This document shows positions 55,160 to 64,000 of a stretch of 64,000 nt of DNA, piece after piece. The DNA comes from Oreohelix idahoensis (Eukaryota > Mollusca > Gastropoda > Stylommatophora > Oreohelicidae). How positions within the stretch are numbered: the first letter of the stretch is position 1; each line of letters begins with the position of its first letter. The translations under genes and the position numbers were made by a program. The notes below the pieces were generated by a model, which saw only the letters and a program-made list of their open reading frames with translations, made no database searches and had not been told where the DNA came from. The DNA lies in contig JAMPIV010019861.1 in assembly GCA_024509875.1 (NCBI GenBank), positions 1 through 64,000 of the forward strand. Reading direction: 5' to 3'.

Positions 55160-57934
55160 CTTTACAAAAATTCTTAATTCTAGCAAAAAAAAGGTGATCC
55201 AAATCAGAATACTAATAGAAAGTCTTGGATTTCTATGAAGAACGGCGTACTTGTGCGTATGGTACAAGACTCGACTACGTCCACTCATTCTCAAATTCTA
55301 GTGCCTAAGAGTATGAGATTGCAAATATTGCAACATGCTCATGACTTGCAATGTGCTGGACATATGGGTTTTTCCCGTACAAAGTCGAGGGTTCTTGCGG
55401 CTTTCTTTTGGCCATTTGTGAGCAAGGACATACGAATTTACTGTCGTTCTTGCAAAGTATGTCAGGAGGTCAATTCTAAAGGACCACGACATGCTGCGCC
55501 TATCCAGGCTGCTGCCATTACTATTCGCCCTTTTCAAAAAATGGCAATAGATATTATCGGTCCTTTAAGAATTAAATCGGCCAGAGGACATCAATTTATC
55601 CTTACATGTGTCGATATGTGCACACATTGGCCAGAGGCTATACCTCTCAAGAGCATCTCCACTGCCGATATCGCAGACGCTCTTTGGCTGATATTTTCTC
55701 ACTTGGGATTCCCCGGAGAAATATTGTCAGACTATGGCACTCAACTTATATCCGACACTATGTCACAGGTAATGTCTATGCTACATATTAAAAGGTCTCT
55801 CAGCAGTATCTATCACCCAATGTCTAATGGGTTAGTTGAGCGTTTGAATAGGACTCTAAAAACTTTACTTGGGAAGATAACTGAGGATCATCCTCAGGAT
55901 TGGGACAGGGTTTTACCCGCGGCTCTCTTTGCCTATAGAGAGGTCCCCAATGAACACACAGGGTTTTCTCCTTTTGAACTTGTCTTTGGCGCGCAACCGC
56001 GCGGCCCTATGTCTTTACTACACGATCTTATCACTGCCGATAATATTAGCGATGACACTCAATCTTCTCACGAGTATGTCATTGCTCTTAGGCAAAAAAT
56101 CATCGAGGCATGCAAACTAGCAACTTCTTCATCCGAATTTGCTAAAGAAAAGGCAAGGCAGTTTGCAAATAAGAATAGATGTCTACGACAACTTTGTCCA
56201 GGTGACAAAGCTCTCGTTCTACTTCCGTCAAGGGAGAACAGACTTCTTATTGCATGGAAAGGTCCGTATGCAATAGTCTCTAAAATTTCCGATGTCGACT
56301 ATGTTGTCGATATTGATGGAAAGCATAAAACTTTCCACATAAATATGTTCACGGAATTTCATGAAAGACCTGACTATTTGCAGCCTATTTTCCAGGCAAC
56401 GGACAATTCTCCAGTACCTCATGGTCATTACTCATCCCTGTCCATTATACAGGATGAGGAAACTACTTTTTCTGATGTCAATCTCCCTCTTCCTGTGATC
56501 CCACTTTATTCAACGGAATCTTGGAAAAACGTTTCCGTTTCTCCTAATCTTTCCGCTGAGGAACATCGACAAGTTTCCTCGATGTTACAAACATTTCAGG
56601 ATGTTCTTACAGACATCCCGGGACACACACATGTCATTGAACATGACATAATTCTAACTGACCATAATCCTATCAGAGTCAGACCCTATCCGATACCTAT
56701 CCATTTTCAGTCACAAGTTGAAAAAGAATTGGATGAAATGGTACGATTGGAAATCATTGAACCATTCACTTCAGCATACTCTTCGTCTATGGTTATTGTT
56801 CGAAAGAAGGATAATAACATTCGCATTTGCGTTGATTATCGCAAATTGAACCAAGTTACGAAGTTCGATGCTGAACCTATGCCTTCATTGGAAGAGCTAC
56901 TAAACAAACTTTCTAATTCTAAATTCTTTACCAAACTCGACTTATCGAAAGTTTATTGGCAAGTTCCTTTAACTGAACGAGCCAAACCTTTTACTGCTTT
57001 TTCTACACCTAGGGGTTTATTCCAGTGGAATTTCATGCCTTTCGGTCTTATGAACGCCCCTGCTACATTCGTACGCATGATGCGTCGAATTCTCGCATAT
57101 CGTACAGATGTCATAGCATACTTAGACGATATCTGTCTGTTCAGTGATTCCTGGGAAGATCACTATTTGGGTTTATACGAATTGCTGTCTACTCTTCGCA
57201 AGTATAACTTGACTGCAAAACCCTCTAAAGCCTTTATATGATTTAGTGAGATTTCTTTCCTGGGTCATCGTGTTGGTCATGGTCTTTTAAAGACAGAGGA
57301 CCACAATGTTTCAAAAATACTAAACATTTCTGTCCCTAAGACGAAGAAACAAGTGCGTAGTCTCTTAGGTTTGATACAAATTTACAGACGATTCATTCCG
57401 AATCTGTCCTCCATTATGGCACCACTTTCTACTTTACTGAAGAAAGGATCGCCTAATCTGATCCGCTGGTCTCAAGAATGTCAATCCTCATTAGACCAGA
57501 TTAAAACTCTATTTTCATCTCCACCTATCCTTAGGTTACCTGCTATTGAGAAGACTTTTGTTCTTCGAAGTGACGCCTCGTCTAATGGAATTGGGGCAGC
57601 ACTTATGCAGGAGTATTCTGATACTCTGCATCCGGTGATGTATATCTCTAGGAAATTAAATGCTGCAGAAAGAAATTACTCGGTTTTAGACCGTGAATTA
57701 TTGGCTATGGTTTGGTCAATTCTGAAGTTGCAAAGATTTCTTCTAGGCGCACATTTCATTGTGGAAACTGACCAGAAAGCGCTTACTGCTATTCAGAGCA
57801 AAAACATGAAGAGCTCGAGGTCCACTCGATATGCCATAGCTCTTCAACCATTTCATTTCACGGTGCGAGCTATCCGTGGTTCGGATAATGTGATGGCAGA
57901 CATTCTGTCCAGGTGCCCACACGATTCCACTTAA
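55160..57934 (+). pseudogene. E4 plus arm: pol from before integrase to RNase H
   Basis: Begins mid-protein (LQKFLILAKK), with a frameshift at an A8 run near 55190. The main frame runs from 55235: HHCC finger (HAHDLQCAGHMGF), integrase core (AIDIIGP, LSDYGTQ, VERLNRT), GPF/Y, reverse transcriptase (AYLDDIC) and RNase H (RSDASSNG, RELLAM, ETDQKA). It is stopped once by TGA at 57239-57241 and resumes in the same frame to 57934. The HG of the usual SDHGTQ is YG here. Gag and protease are missing from this arm and are supplied, inverted, by the other arm. Confidence 0.92.
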
Positions 57935-58763
57935 TTCTTCTGTCATATATATTTCCTGATATACTGTCCACTACTATAATGACATATCAACACATATTTT
58001 CTCACTTTTTGGGAATTTATAACATTGTAGCATATAATTGCCTTTTTTCTGTTACCCATTTGATCATAACGAAAGAAGGCTCAGTTAGCAATATACGGGC
58101 CAAAAGATCACATGGCCACATTTATATATTGTATTTTGATGAATGTATTAAGAGAGTTAACATTTGTCTTAAAGATTTGTGTTATTTATATTTTCGCAGA
58201 ACATCATTGACGTGCGAAATCTTGATCTGCGAGATTATGTACATTGTGGAACCATGAAGTATATCAAGTCCTAGCCTAGGTTGGAGCGGATTATGTCCAC
58301 ATCTTCTAGTAACGATTATATCCATGTCTACGAGGAACAGATGATGTATTAGTAATGTTTAATAATGCATTAAATAATGTACTTTTTGTTTGAATATGTG
58401 TAATTGTGTGATGCGGTATATTACTATATGACACCGCTGTTTGCACAACACTTCATTGAGTAATACTATGATAATATATTTAATTTCATAGATTTGTATG
58501 AGTATGATTTGGCTTGCATTATGATGTTGCCATCACTATGGCGTATGTTGGTGGCACCTCCCTGGAATATACGCGTACACTTAGGGAAATATTTTTCTCT
58601 AAGGATCTGAGATATAATCTCAGTTTCGCTCCATGCATCGAGCTAGCCTCATATTAGGCATTATATCCGCGCATCATACGTGCGTTAGGAGCCTGTTTTT
58701 TCGGGCTCTAGGATTCAAAAAAAAAAATGTTTCATTTTTTTTCCCGGGGGGGGTGCGGTAATG
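57935..58763 (+). promoter_or_regulatory. E4 3' UTR with hairpins and polypurine tract
   Basis: GAGCC (58689-58693) pairs with GGCTC (58704-58708). An A-run/T-run stem (58717-58742) follows, then CCCGGGGGGGGTGCGGTAATG to the LTR. The plus-strand open frame at 57913-58257 is unassigned and probably fortuitous. Confidence 0.7.
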
Positions 58764-60095
58764 TGTTACGCACAGATCTTTTTTCTAAAGACATTGTATA
58801 ATCATTTTTCTAAAGACATTGTATAATCATTTTTCTAAAGACATTGTATAATTAGCTTGTCTGAATTGTACACTTTAATTTTTTGCGGTCAAAGCTAGAT
58901 AACTCTAGTTTGACTGAACTTACCATTATCAATGACGGTTACCTTCCCTTGTGACGGGACACGTCGGTCCATATTTTTTTTAACGATGTATGACCATTCT
59001 CCTTATATGGTAGTATCGGTCAACTGTTTCTTGGTATGATTGAAACTAGTGTTGAGGTCTTGATTTCGGTCCATATAAGGCTCGATTTTATTACAAATCT
59101 TGATCTGGAATGTTCATTACTTCGTCCCGTGTGATTCTTGCTCAGTTGTATGCATTCTGCGCATGTCCGGACGTCAAGTGCGTCTGGGAAGCTTTCTTGT
59201 CTGGGAGTTGACAGAAAGTTGTGAAGCAGGTAGGACGCTTCTGCGTCTCTGTGATTCTTGTTAGGGATTTAGGAGCCTTATTGTGAGTTAGTTAGCTTAC
59301 AAGGTCCTTCCTTCGATTATTCAAAACGCCAGGAGGCGTATGTTTTTGTGGTGTTGTTTTCGAAACAAGGTAATGCCTCATTTACGTATCAAAATCTGTA
59401 ATCTAACTTTATGTTTGACAATGGTCGATTCCTGCTCACTTATGCATTACAGTAATCGAGGTCCTTCGAATAGAAATCACGCCCCAGGTATCTTCATACT
59501 TGAGATTTATATGTATACGGGTCATACCTAGCCCGAAGAAGAGTTCTATGTTCTACGAACGTCGCTGTGTCAGCGATTGCACCTACGTCGAGGTTAGACT
59601 TAGGAATGTTATAAAGGTCAACTTGACCTGTACTCCATGTATTCCATTCACGTGTGAACAGTAATGGACCTATTTTGTACATCCGATCTTCCAGTATATC
59701 AGAGAGGAGTATTGATATTTATGAATATTTATGAGATGAAGCTGAGGCTATCGTCAGCTAGGATTATCTGTATCAACTTGGAGAATGTATGCAGATCCAT
59801 GAATTCAACTTTAGTACGCTGAATATATTGAACTATTGATGTATATGACTTTGTAACGTACCTGTCATTTGTGGCGTCCAAATAAATGATGAAACGTCCA
59901 AGCAGTTCACCTTTTGTTATGACTTCACATGTCATACGTCATATGCTGTAACTCTGAACTACCTCACTAACATATACACAGCAACAACAACAAAAAACCA
60001 GATAAGACCCCCTACATCTTTAACTATAATATACCTGGTGTCGGTAGAGCTGGCATCTTCTACCTTATCATTTGGTGGCCAGTTCTACCTTATCA
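58764..60095 (+). repeat. E4 3' LTR, plus orientation
   Basis: 1,332 bases, TGTTACGC...TTATCA. It contains three TTTCTAAAGACATTGTATAA-like units near its start, AATAAA at 59881-59886 and the duplicated end unit. CATAC follows at 60096. Confidence 0.95.
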
Positions 60096-60320
60096 CATAC
60101 CCATGCGCAACCTCATATCAGTCGCTTTATACGACATGCACTGAGCATCCAATTGATGGAGTGGTTAGAGTACTGGTCTCTCGTGGCAAATGGTGCCGTG
60201 TTCGATTCACGGTATCAAAATGCTCCAGTCTACTGAGTGTAAATGGATACCTGATTTTGCTCTTGAGTTAGGGAAGGAAAAGAGAGCGAGGAAGTGAATG
60301 GGTCACCCTAACTATCCATG
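60096..60320 (+). mobile_element. tRNA-derived SINE, copy 2, after the right part of repeat R
   Basis: After CATACCCATGCGC (repeat R continuing from 49511) comes GTCGCTTTATACGACATGC. A tRNA-like head follows (TGGAGTGGTTAGAGTACTGG; B box GTTCGATTC), then the body GTAAATGGATACCTGATTTT, CTCTTGAGTTAGGGAAGG and GAGCGAGGAAG, matching the SINE at 49014-49220 in reverse. Confidence 0.78.
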
Positions 60321-60361
60321 CTGGACATAGTTTAATGAAATCTCTAACACTTTATTCCCGT

Positions 60362-60620
60362 TCAGCAGTATCTGTTGTGGGAATATCTTTTCTTACGACC
60401 TGTTTGAGGGATCATAAATAAATAAATATTACACACATAGAGGTATGTTTTTGGTACTCTTGAGAAATAAAGGGGGTAGAAAACTAGACAACAACACACA
60501 AAAAAAACAACAGGAGTGAGTGGCTTACCAGAGAATCGAACCCAGGACCTTCCGAACGGTACCACCGCCTAGCTACGGAAGCGAACCACACTATCCTCCC
60601 TGCCAACCTGAGGGAACCAT
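60362..60620 (-). mobile_element. Second tRNA-like SINE type
   Basis: Minus strand: TAGCTAGGCGGTGGTACCG (A box-like) and CTGGGTTCGATTCTCTGG (clear B box) at about 60520-60590, followed by a T/G-rich stretch and an ATTTATTTATTTATGA tail region. The open frame running through it is accidental. Confidence 0.5.
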
Positions 60621-61230
60621 AAGTGCTATTCTTTCTTTGTCTGTTCCGAGAGCCCCAGGTACTATACGGGGCGGAAACTGATATTACAATGGTATTTAGT
60701 TTTATAAGCACGAATGCTCGTGTCAGCGTCGGCAACTATGTTGTTAATGTGGATTTGATTAGTGTGTACTCGCGAATGCGTTCGAGGTCTGACGCTTTTC
60801 CATCAAGATGTGGGGGAAGAAAACTCTACCAGTGAGGAAATTTGTAATCGGAAGTTCCATTTGGGCGTTGTAATTTTTGCGTACTTTCTATGAGTTGTTT
60901 CGTTATGATTCGTGTTTATGAGCTGACGTCATATGTTGGTGTATGTACCTCACTTTGTGTGGGAACAAGCTTAGTCAATGTGCTTGTATATATGCTTGAG
61001 TGTGAAAGCGCACGTATGTATGTAGATATACAGGGTGGCTCAAAAGTCTGGATCCATTGGCAGTTTGAATTATATAATTTGTTTCTCTCTTCTAACTTAA
61101 ATAGTAATTTTTTATATTATTTTTCATTGCCAATATGGATTCGTCGTCTTCTTCTTCTTCTTTGTACACTCTCAGACATCTACTTGAATATTTTCAAAGA
61201 ATGCAGTGGTCAGGTTCAGGCTATTTAAAT
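60621..61230. other. No recognisable feature
   Basis: Short open frames (60623-60835, 60890-61228) without known domains. The phrase ATACAGGGTGGCTCAAAAGTC near 61027 resembles terminal sequences of some DNA transposons or LINEs, but no partner end was found. Confidence 0.45.
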
Positions 61231-61232
61231 CT

Positions 61233-61523
61233 CTATACAGTTATTCCAAAAATGGTCCTGGCGTATTGTTTACTTTCCTCCCATTTTGGACATCTTTGAA
61301 GCAGATATTCCGCAGTCATTTGATCAATGCTATATTTACAGTCACAATAGTTCCTATCTTTAGCTTGTTTAATAAATGATATCCCTATCTGCTGTGAAGT
61401 CTGAAGAATAACCCTTGTTCTCTTCTGCTGAGCTGGTGTCTCAAGGTGATTTGGTTTTTTTGTCAAAATTGAATGTGGGATAAATCCGTTAGGCTCCCTA
61501 TGGTATTGGGTCGTAAGTAACAA
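61233..61523 (-). mobile_element. Non-LTR retrotransposon C-terminal fragment
   Basis: Minus-strand frame of 96 codons containing RTRVILQTSQQIG and CDCKYSIDQMTAEYLLQRCP, the CxC...TAEYLLxxCP ending of jockey/R1/I-like LINE proteins. It is related in layout to 17573-17805. Confidence 0.6.
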
Positions 61524-61738
61524 GCCCTACTTAGGAAACAAAGAATAAATGAGAGAAAGTGACTCCTCACAGAGAGTAAGAAGGTTTCAGCAGGTATTCT
61601 GATCACCAGCAACAGCTTCACTCTGGGATGTCGAAAGATAAAAAAGACACCACTTCTGATTTAGATGGAAGAAAAGAATGATACACTTAAACACCCACAG
61701 CACAAACGATATAAACAAGTGATAAACTAAGATGTAAA

Positions 61739-61880
61739 TTTATATATATATATATATCTAGGCGTGGTGGAAACAGCGATAGATTGATCAATTTGTTGTT
61801 GCCCTAAGACGCCACTAGGCGTACTGGCCACATACTGCTTTGCCGGTTGATGGCTAAGGATGGAAGAAGAAGAAGATATA
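61739..61880 (+). mobile_element. LINE 3' tail fragment beside a short (TA)n
   Basis: After TATATATA (61741-61757), the stretch TTGTTGCCCTAAGACGCCAC to GAAGAAGAAGAAG (61791-61875) matches the 3' end of the LINE at 47640-47730 with small differences. Severely 5'-truncated copy. Confidence 0.75.
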
Positions 61881-62799
61881 TATATCACAACAGAAAATAA
61901 GTAATGATGCAAGATGATGATACGAACAACAAAAGTTAAAAAATTATATATGCTTAATTAATTAACAACTTATTTATTCTCAAACTTGAGACTAGACCGG
62001 TGACAAATATGATGAAAAGCCTTCAGTCCCACAAACAATTACTCTTCACTTGGCACGTATTCTACTTGCTGACAAATAAAATAAGATATGCACGTAGGAC
62101 ACAATGACCCTATCACTTTTGGGTAACTACACTTGAAAAGGATATTGGACATCAAGACTATCTGGTCATTGATGTTTGACTAGGCCAGTGATACTGTGGC
62201 TTTGGTGAATGGCTGTGTTGCGCCTCAGTACTATCTGGTGGTTTGCGCTGAGAACTTGTGTACCTCTGGCTAATTGGGCCAATAAGTACGGCTGGCTTGA
62301 TATGGTGAAAGGCAGATGTCTTTAGAACCACCAACATTTTTGAGACACACCTTCATTCGCACAGTGGTCCATGTAACAAGCTGTCGATCGTGAGGAGGAG
62401 GGAAACCCTTTCTCTCTCTCCTTTGACGACAGTAGTTTTTTCTTATACTGAAGCTGTCCGTTCCGGTGCTTGTCAGATATTACGCAAAAAACATTCATAA
62501 ACCCTAGCTTAAGAGGTAGTTATTTTAGTGATTGTATTGGTATTGTGATGAATGTATACATCAGCAAGTCTTGTGCAGGTTTAGCTGTTATGGACACGAC
62601 TGCAGGTAATGGCAGTATATCTATGACACAATAAATGATAGTGTATTACGGGTATCTTGTTATTATAGCATGTCATTATATTGATTTGAACATGTTTCAT
62701 TTGTGAGATCATTTATATTTTTAACAGACTGTCTCTGTACAATAGTTTACAATGGTCTATGCCAGTTGACGAAAAAGTCAACTGCAGCGAAAAATGAAA
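61881..62799. other. No recognisable feature
   Basis: About 0.9 kb of AT-rich DNA without convincing open frames or repeats. Confidence 0.5.
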
Positions 62800-62800
62800 T

Positions 62801-62832
62801 ACGAGGGACGGTCAAAAAGTAATGCCTCGTAA
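62801..62832. repeat. mariner terminal inverted repeat (left)
   Basis: ACGAGGGACGGTCAAAAAGT followed by AATGCCTCGT, typical of mariner ends. The partner is beyond the window. Confidence 0.75.
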
Positions 62833-62857
62833 ATTTTAATTTCATTCAATACGCAAG

Positions 62858-63947
62858 AAAACACATAAAATTCACATTGAAATGTAGCCCCAAGTCTGAA
62901 CTTCAAAAATGTATTTCTCAATATAGTCTCCGTTATTTGTTACAGTTTTTGTCCATCTTCTCACAAGGGCATGTATCCCCGCATGGTAAAAATGTGTGTC
63001 CTTTTTCCTAAACCACTGGCGTACGGCGCGTTTAAGGGTCTCGGTGTCCTCAAAGTGATGTCCGCGAAGATCTTCTTTCAGTGGTCCAAACAGATGGAAG
63101 TCAGAAGGTGCAAGATCGGGACTGTAATAGGGATGTGGTATAATGTCCAGCCAAATTCTGCAATCGCATCAATGGTGCGTTTAGCGGTGTGTGGCGTGGC
63201 ATTATCGTGCAACAGTAGTGCAGTTCTTTGATCTTTTAATGGGTAAAGTCGCCGAAGACGACCTCTAAGCTTCTTCAAAGTTTCAATGTAACGGTCTGCA
63301 TTCACCGTGTTTCCCTGTTCCAAGAAGTCGAGAAGAATCACACCCTTCTCATCCCAAAACAACGGAGGCCATAACTTTCCCTACAGATGGTGAACTTTTG
63401 AACTTCTTTCTTGTCGGCGATGTTGTGTGATGCCATTCCATTGACTGCCTCTTGGATTCTGGTTCAAAAAAATGAACCCAAGTCTCATCACCTGTCACAA
63501 TATTCGATAAAAACTCTTCTCTTTCAGTTTCGTAACGGTGCAGGAGGTTGATGGCTATGGTTTTCCTTGTTTCTTTATGTCTGTCTGTCAACATTCTGGG
63601 TACCCACCGTGCACAAACTTTTGAATAACCCAGGTCTTTAATTAATGATGTTCTTGACACTGCCTTTACTAATGGACAACATGGAAGAAAGTTCATCCAA
63701 CTCTATGAATGTTGTGTGGAGTCACTGCGGTAGACGGACGGCCAGTCCGCTTTGCGTCAGCCATTGAGGATTGACCTACTTCAGCTTCGTCACAACGATG
63801 TACCCATCTTTGGTCAGTGCTAACATCCACTGTTGAATCTCCATAAACATTCTTCAAACGTTCGTGGATACGAATTGGGGTCTCGCCTTCAGCATTGAGG
63901 AATTCTATGACATAACGTTGTTTTAACCGAACGTCTTTGGCAGCCAT
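62858..63947 (-). pseudogene. mariner transposase, multiply frameshifted
   Basis: Starts MAAKDVRLKQRYVIEFL at 63947. The helix-turn-helix N-terminal part is followed by WVPRMLTDRHK (the WVPHEL-like linker), VTGDETWVHFF (first catalytic Asp) and LLHDNATPHT (second Asp). The third Asp region (SPDLAPSDFH) is readable only in another frame near 63090-63125. At least four shifts are needed (about 63705, 63640, 63355 and 63145). It is a DD34D mariner by spacing and motifs, and inactive. Confidence 0.88.
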
Positions 63948-64000
63948 TTTTAAACTGTTACAGTGGTGCCACCTGTTACTGAAACAGGTTGATAATGCTA

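Larger units (their letters stand above)
49512..60095 (+). mobile_element. E4: internally rearranged Gmr1-like LTR element with a single target duplication
   Basis: The outer ends are a correct LTR start (TGTTACGC at 49512) and a correct LTR end (TTATCA at 60095), both plus orientation, flanked by CATAC on each side. In between, the order is LTR head (+), LTR tail (-), part of pol and gag (-), leader (-), full LTR (-), polypurine tract (-), pol (+), 3' UTR (+) and LTR (+). The two arms overlap by about 250 bases of pol in opposite orientation. It is best read as one insertion whose cDNA or locus was rearranged. Confidence 0.85.
62800..64000 (-). mobile_element. mariner-family DNA transposon, right end outside window
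   Basis: The left terminal repeat begins ACGAGGGACGGTCAAAAAGT at 62801, preceded by a TA target dinucleotide (62800-62801). The decayed transposase lies on the minus strand. The matching inverted repeat is not reached before 64000, so about 5'-UTR length is missing at most. Confidence 0.88.

Noticed and set aside
55160..60095. An independent second element inserted beside E4
   Set aside because: It has no 5' LTR, leader or gag of its own and no separate target duplication; CATAC brackets the entire complex.
49512..60095. Autointegration as the cause of the E4 rearrangement
   Set aside because: Autointegration would join an LTR terminus directly to internal sequence; the internal junctions (49696, 50083, 55159) are not at LTR termini.
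60520..60590. Functional tRNA gene
   Set aside because: B box is good but no complete cloverleaf could be drawn; the context is a SINE-like element with a T-rich tail.
61021..61060. Terminal repeat of a DNA transposon (CAGGGTGGCTCAAAAGTC)
   Set aside because: No inverted partner or transposase could be found nearby.

Overview
This window is about 64 kb of AT-rich, repeat-dense DNA from an animal, most likely an invertebrate. The evidence is four related Ty3/gypsy-type LTR elements, many 5'-truncated LINE fragments, tRNA-derived SINEs, a mariner transposon, microsatellites and minisatellites, and no bacterial-style gene organisation. A lophotrochozoan such as a mollusc is a guess. No ordinary cellular gene could be recognised; nearly everything is mobile or viral-like.

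The main content is four LTR retrotransposons (E1-E4) of one lineage. Their polyprotein order is coiled-coil/Gag, protease, integrase, reverse transcriptase, RNase H. Integrase before reverse transcriptase is the Ty1/copia-like order that marks the Gmr1-like branch of Ty3/gypsy. E1 (minus, 1 to about 7041) runs off the left edge and is frameshifted. E2 (minus, 20937-29275) has both LTRs and a GTTAT target duplication, sits inside a LINE, and has lost the start of gag. E3 (plus, 32972-42224) is complete: two nearly identical 1.15 kb LTRs, a CACCC duplication and one uninterrupted open frame. E4 (49512-60095) is flanked by one CATAC duplication but is internally rearranged, with a minus-strand arm (LTR, leader, gag, part of pol) and a plus-strand arm (pol, 3' UTR, LTR).

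Layout: 1-7041 E1; 7550-10792 an orphan protein-primed family B DNA polymerase of Polinton/adintovirus type, broken by one in-frame stop; 10.8-13.3 kb AT-rich DNA and satellites, including a 62-bp array carrying YY1-like and TATA-like motifs; 13.3-20.9 kb LINE debris, a 52-bp minisatellite and a GC-rich patch; 20.9-29.3 kb E2; 29.3-32.3 kb LINE copies, a ~205-bp tandem repeat and a 29-bp minisatellite; 33.0-42.2 kb E3; 42.2-49.5 kb LINE fragments, a (TA)n tract and a SINE; 49.5-60.1 kb E4; 60.1-62.8 kb SINEs and LINE tails; 62.8 kb to the end, a decayed mariner.

Comparing E1-E4 shows conserved non-coding structure that a protein-only annotation would miss. A paired-hairpin module lies in the 5' leader, with compensatory changes between copies. 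Two hairpins precede the G-rich polypurine tract at the 3' end. The Gag carries a SCAN-like capsid C-terminal region and a short CPxC...CxH motif instead of an obvious CCHC knuckle. All alignments here were done by eye.
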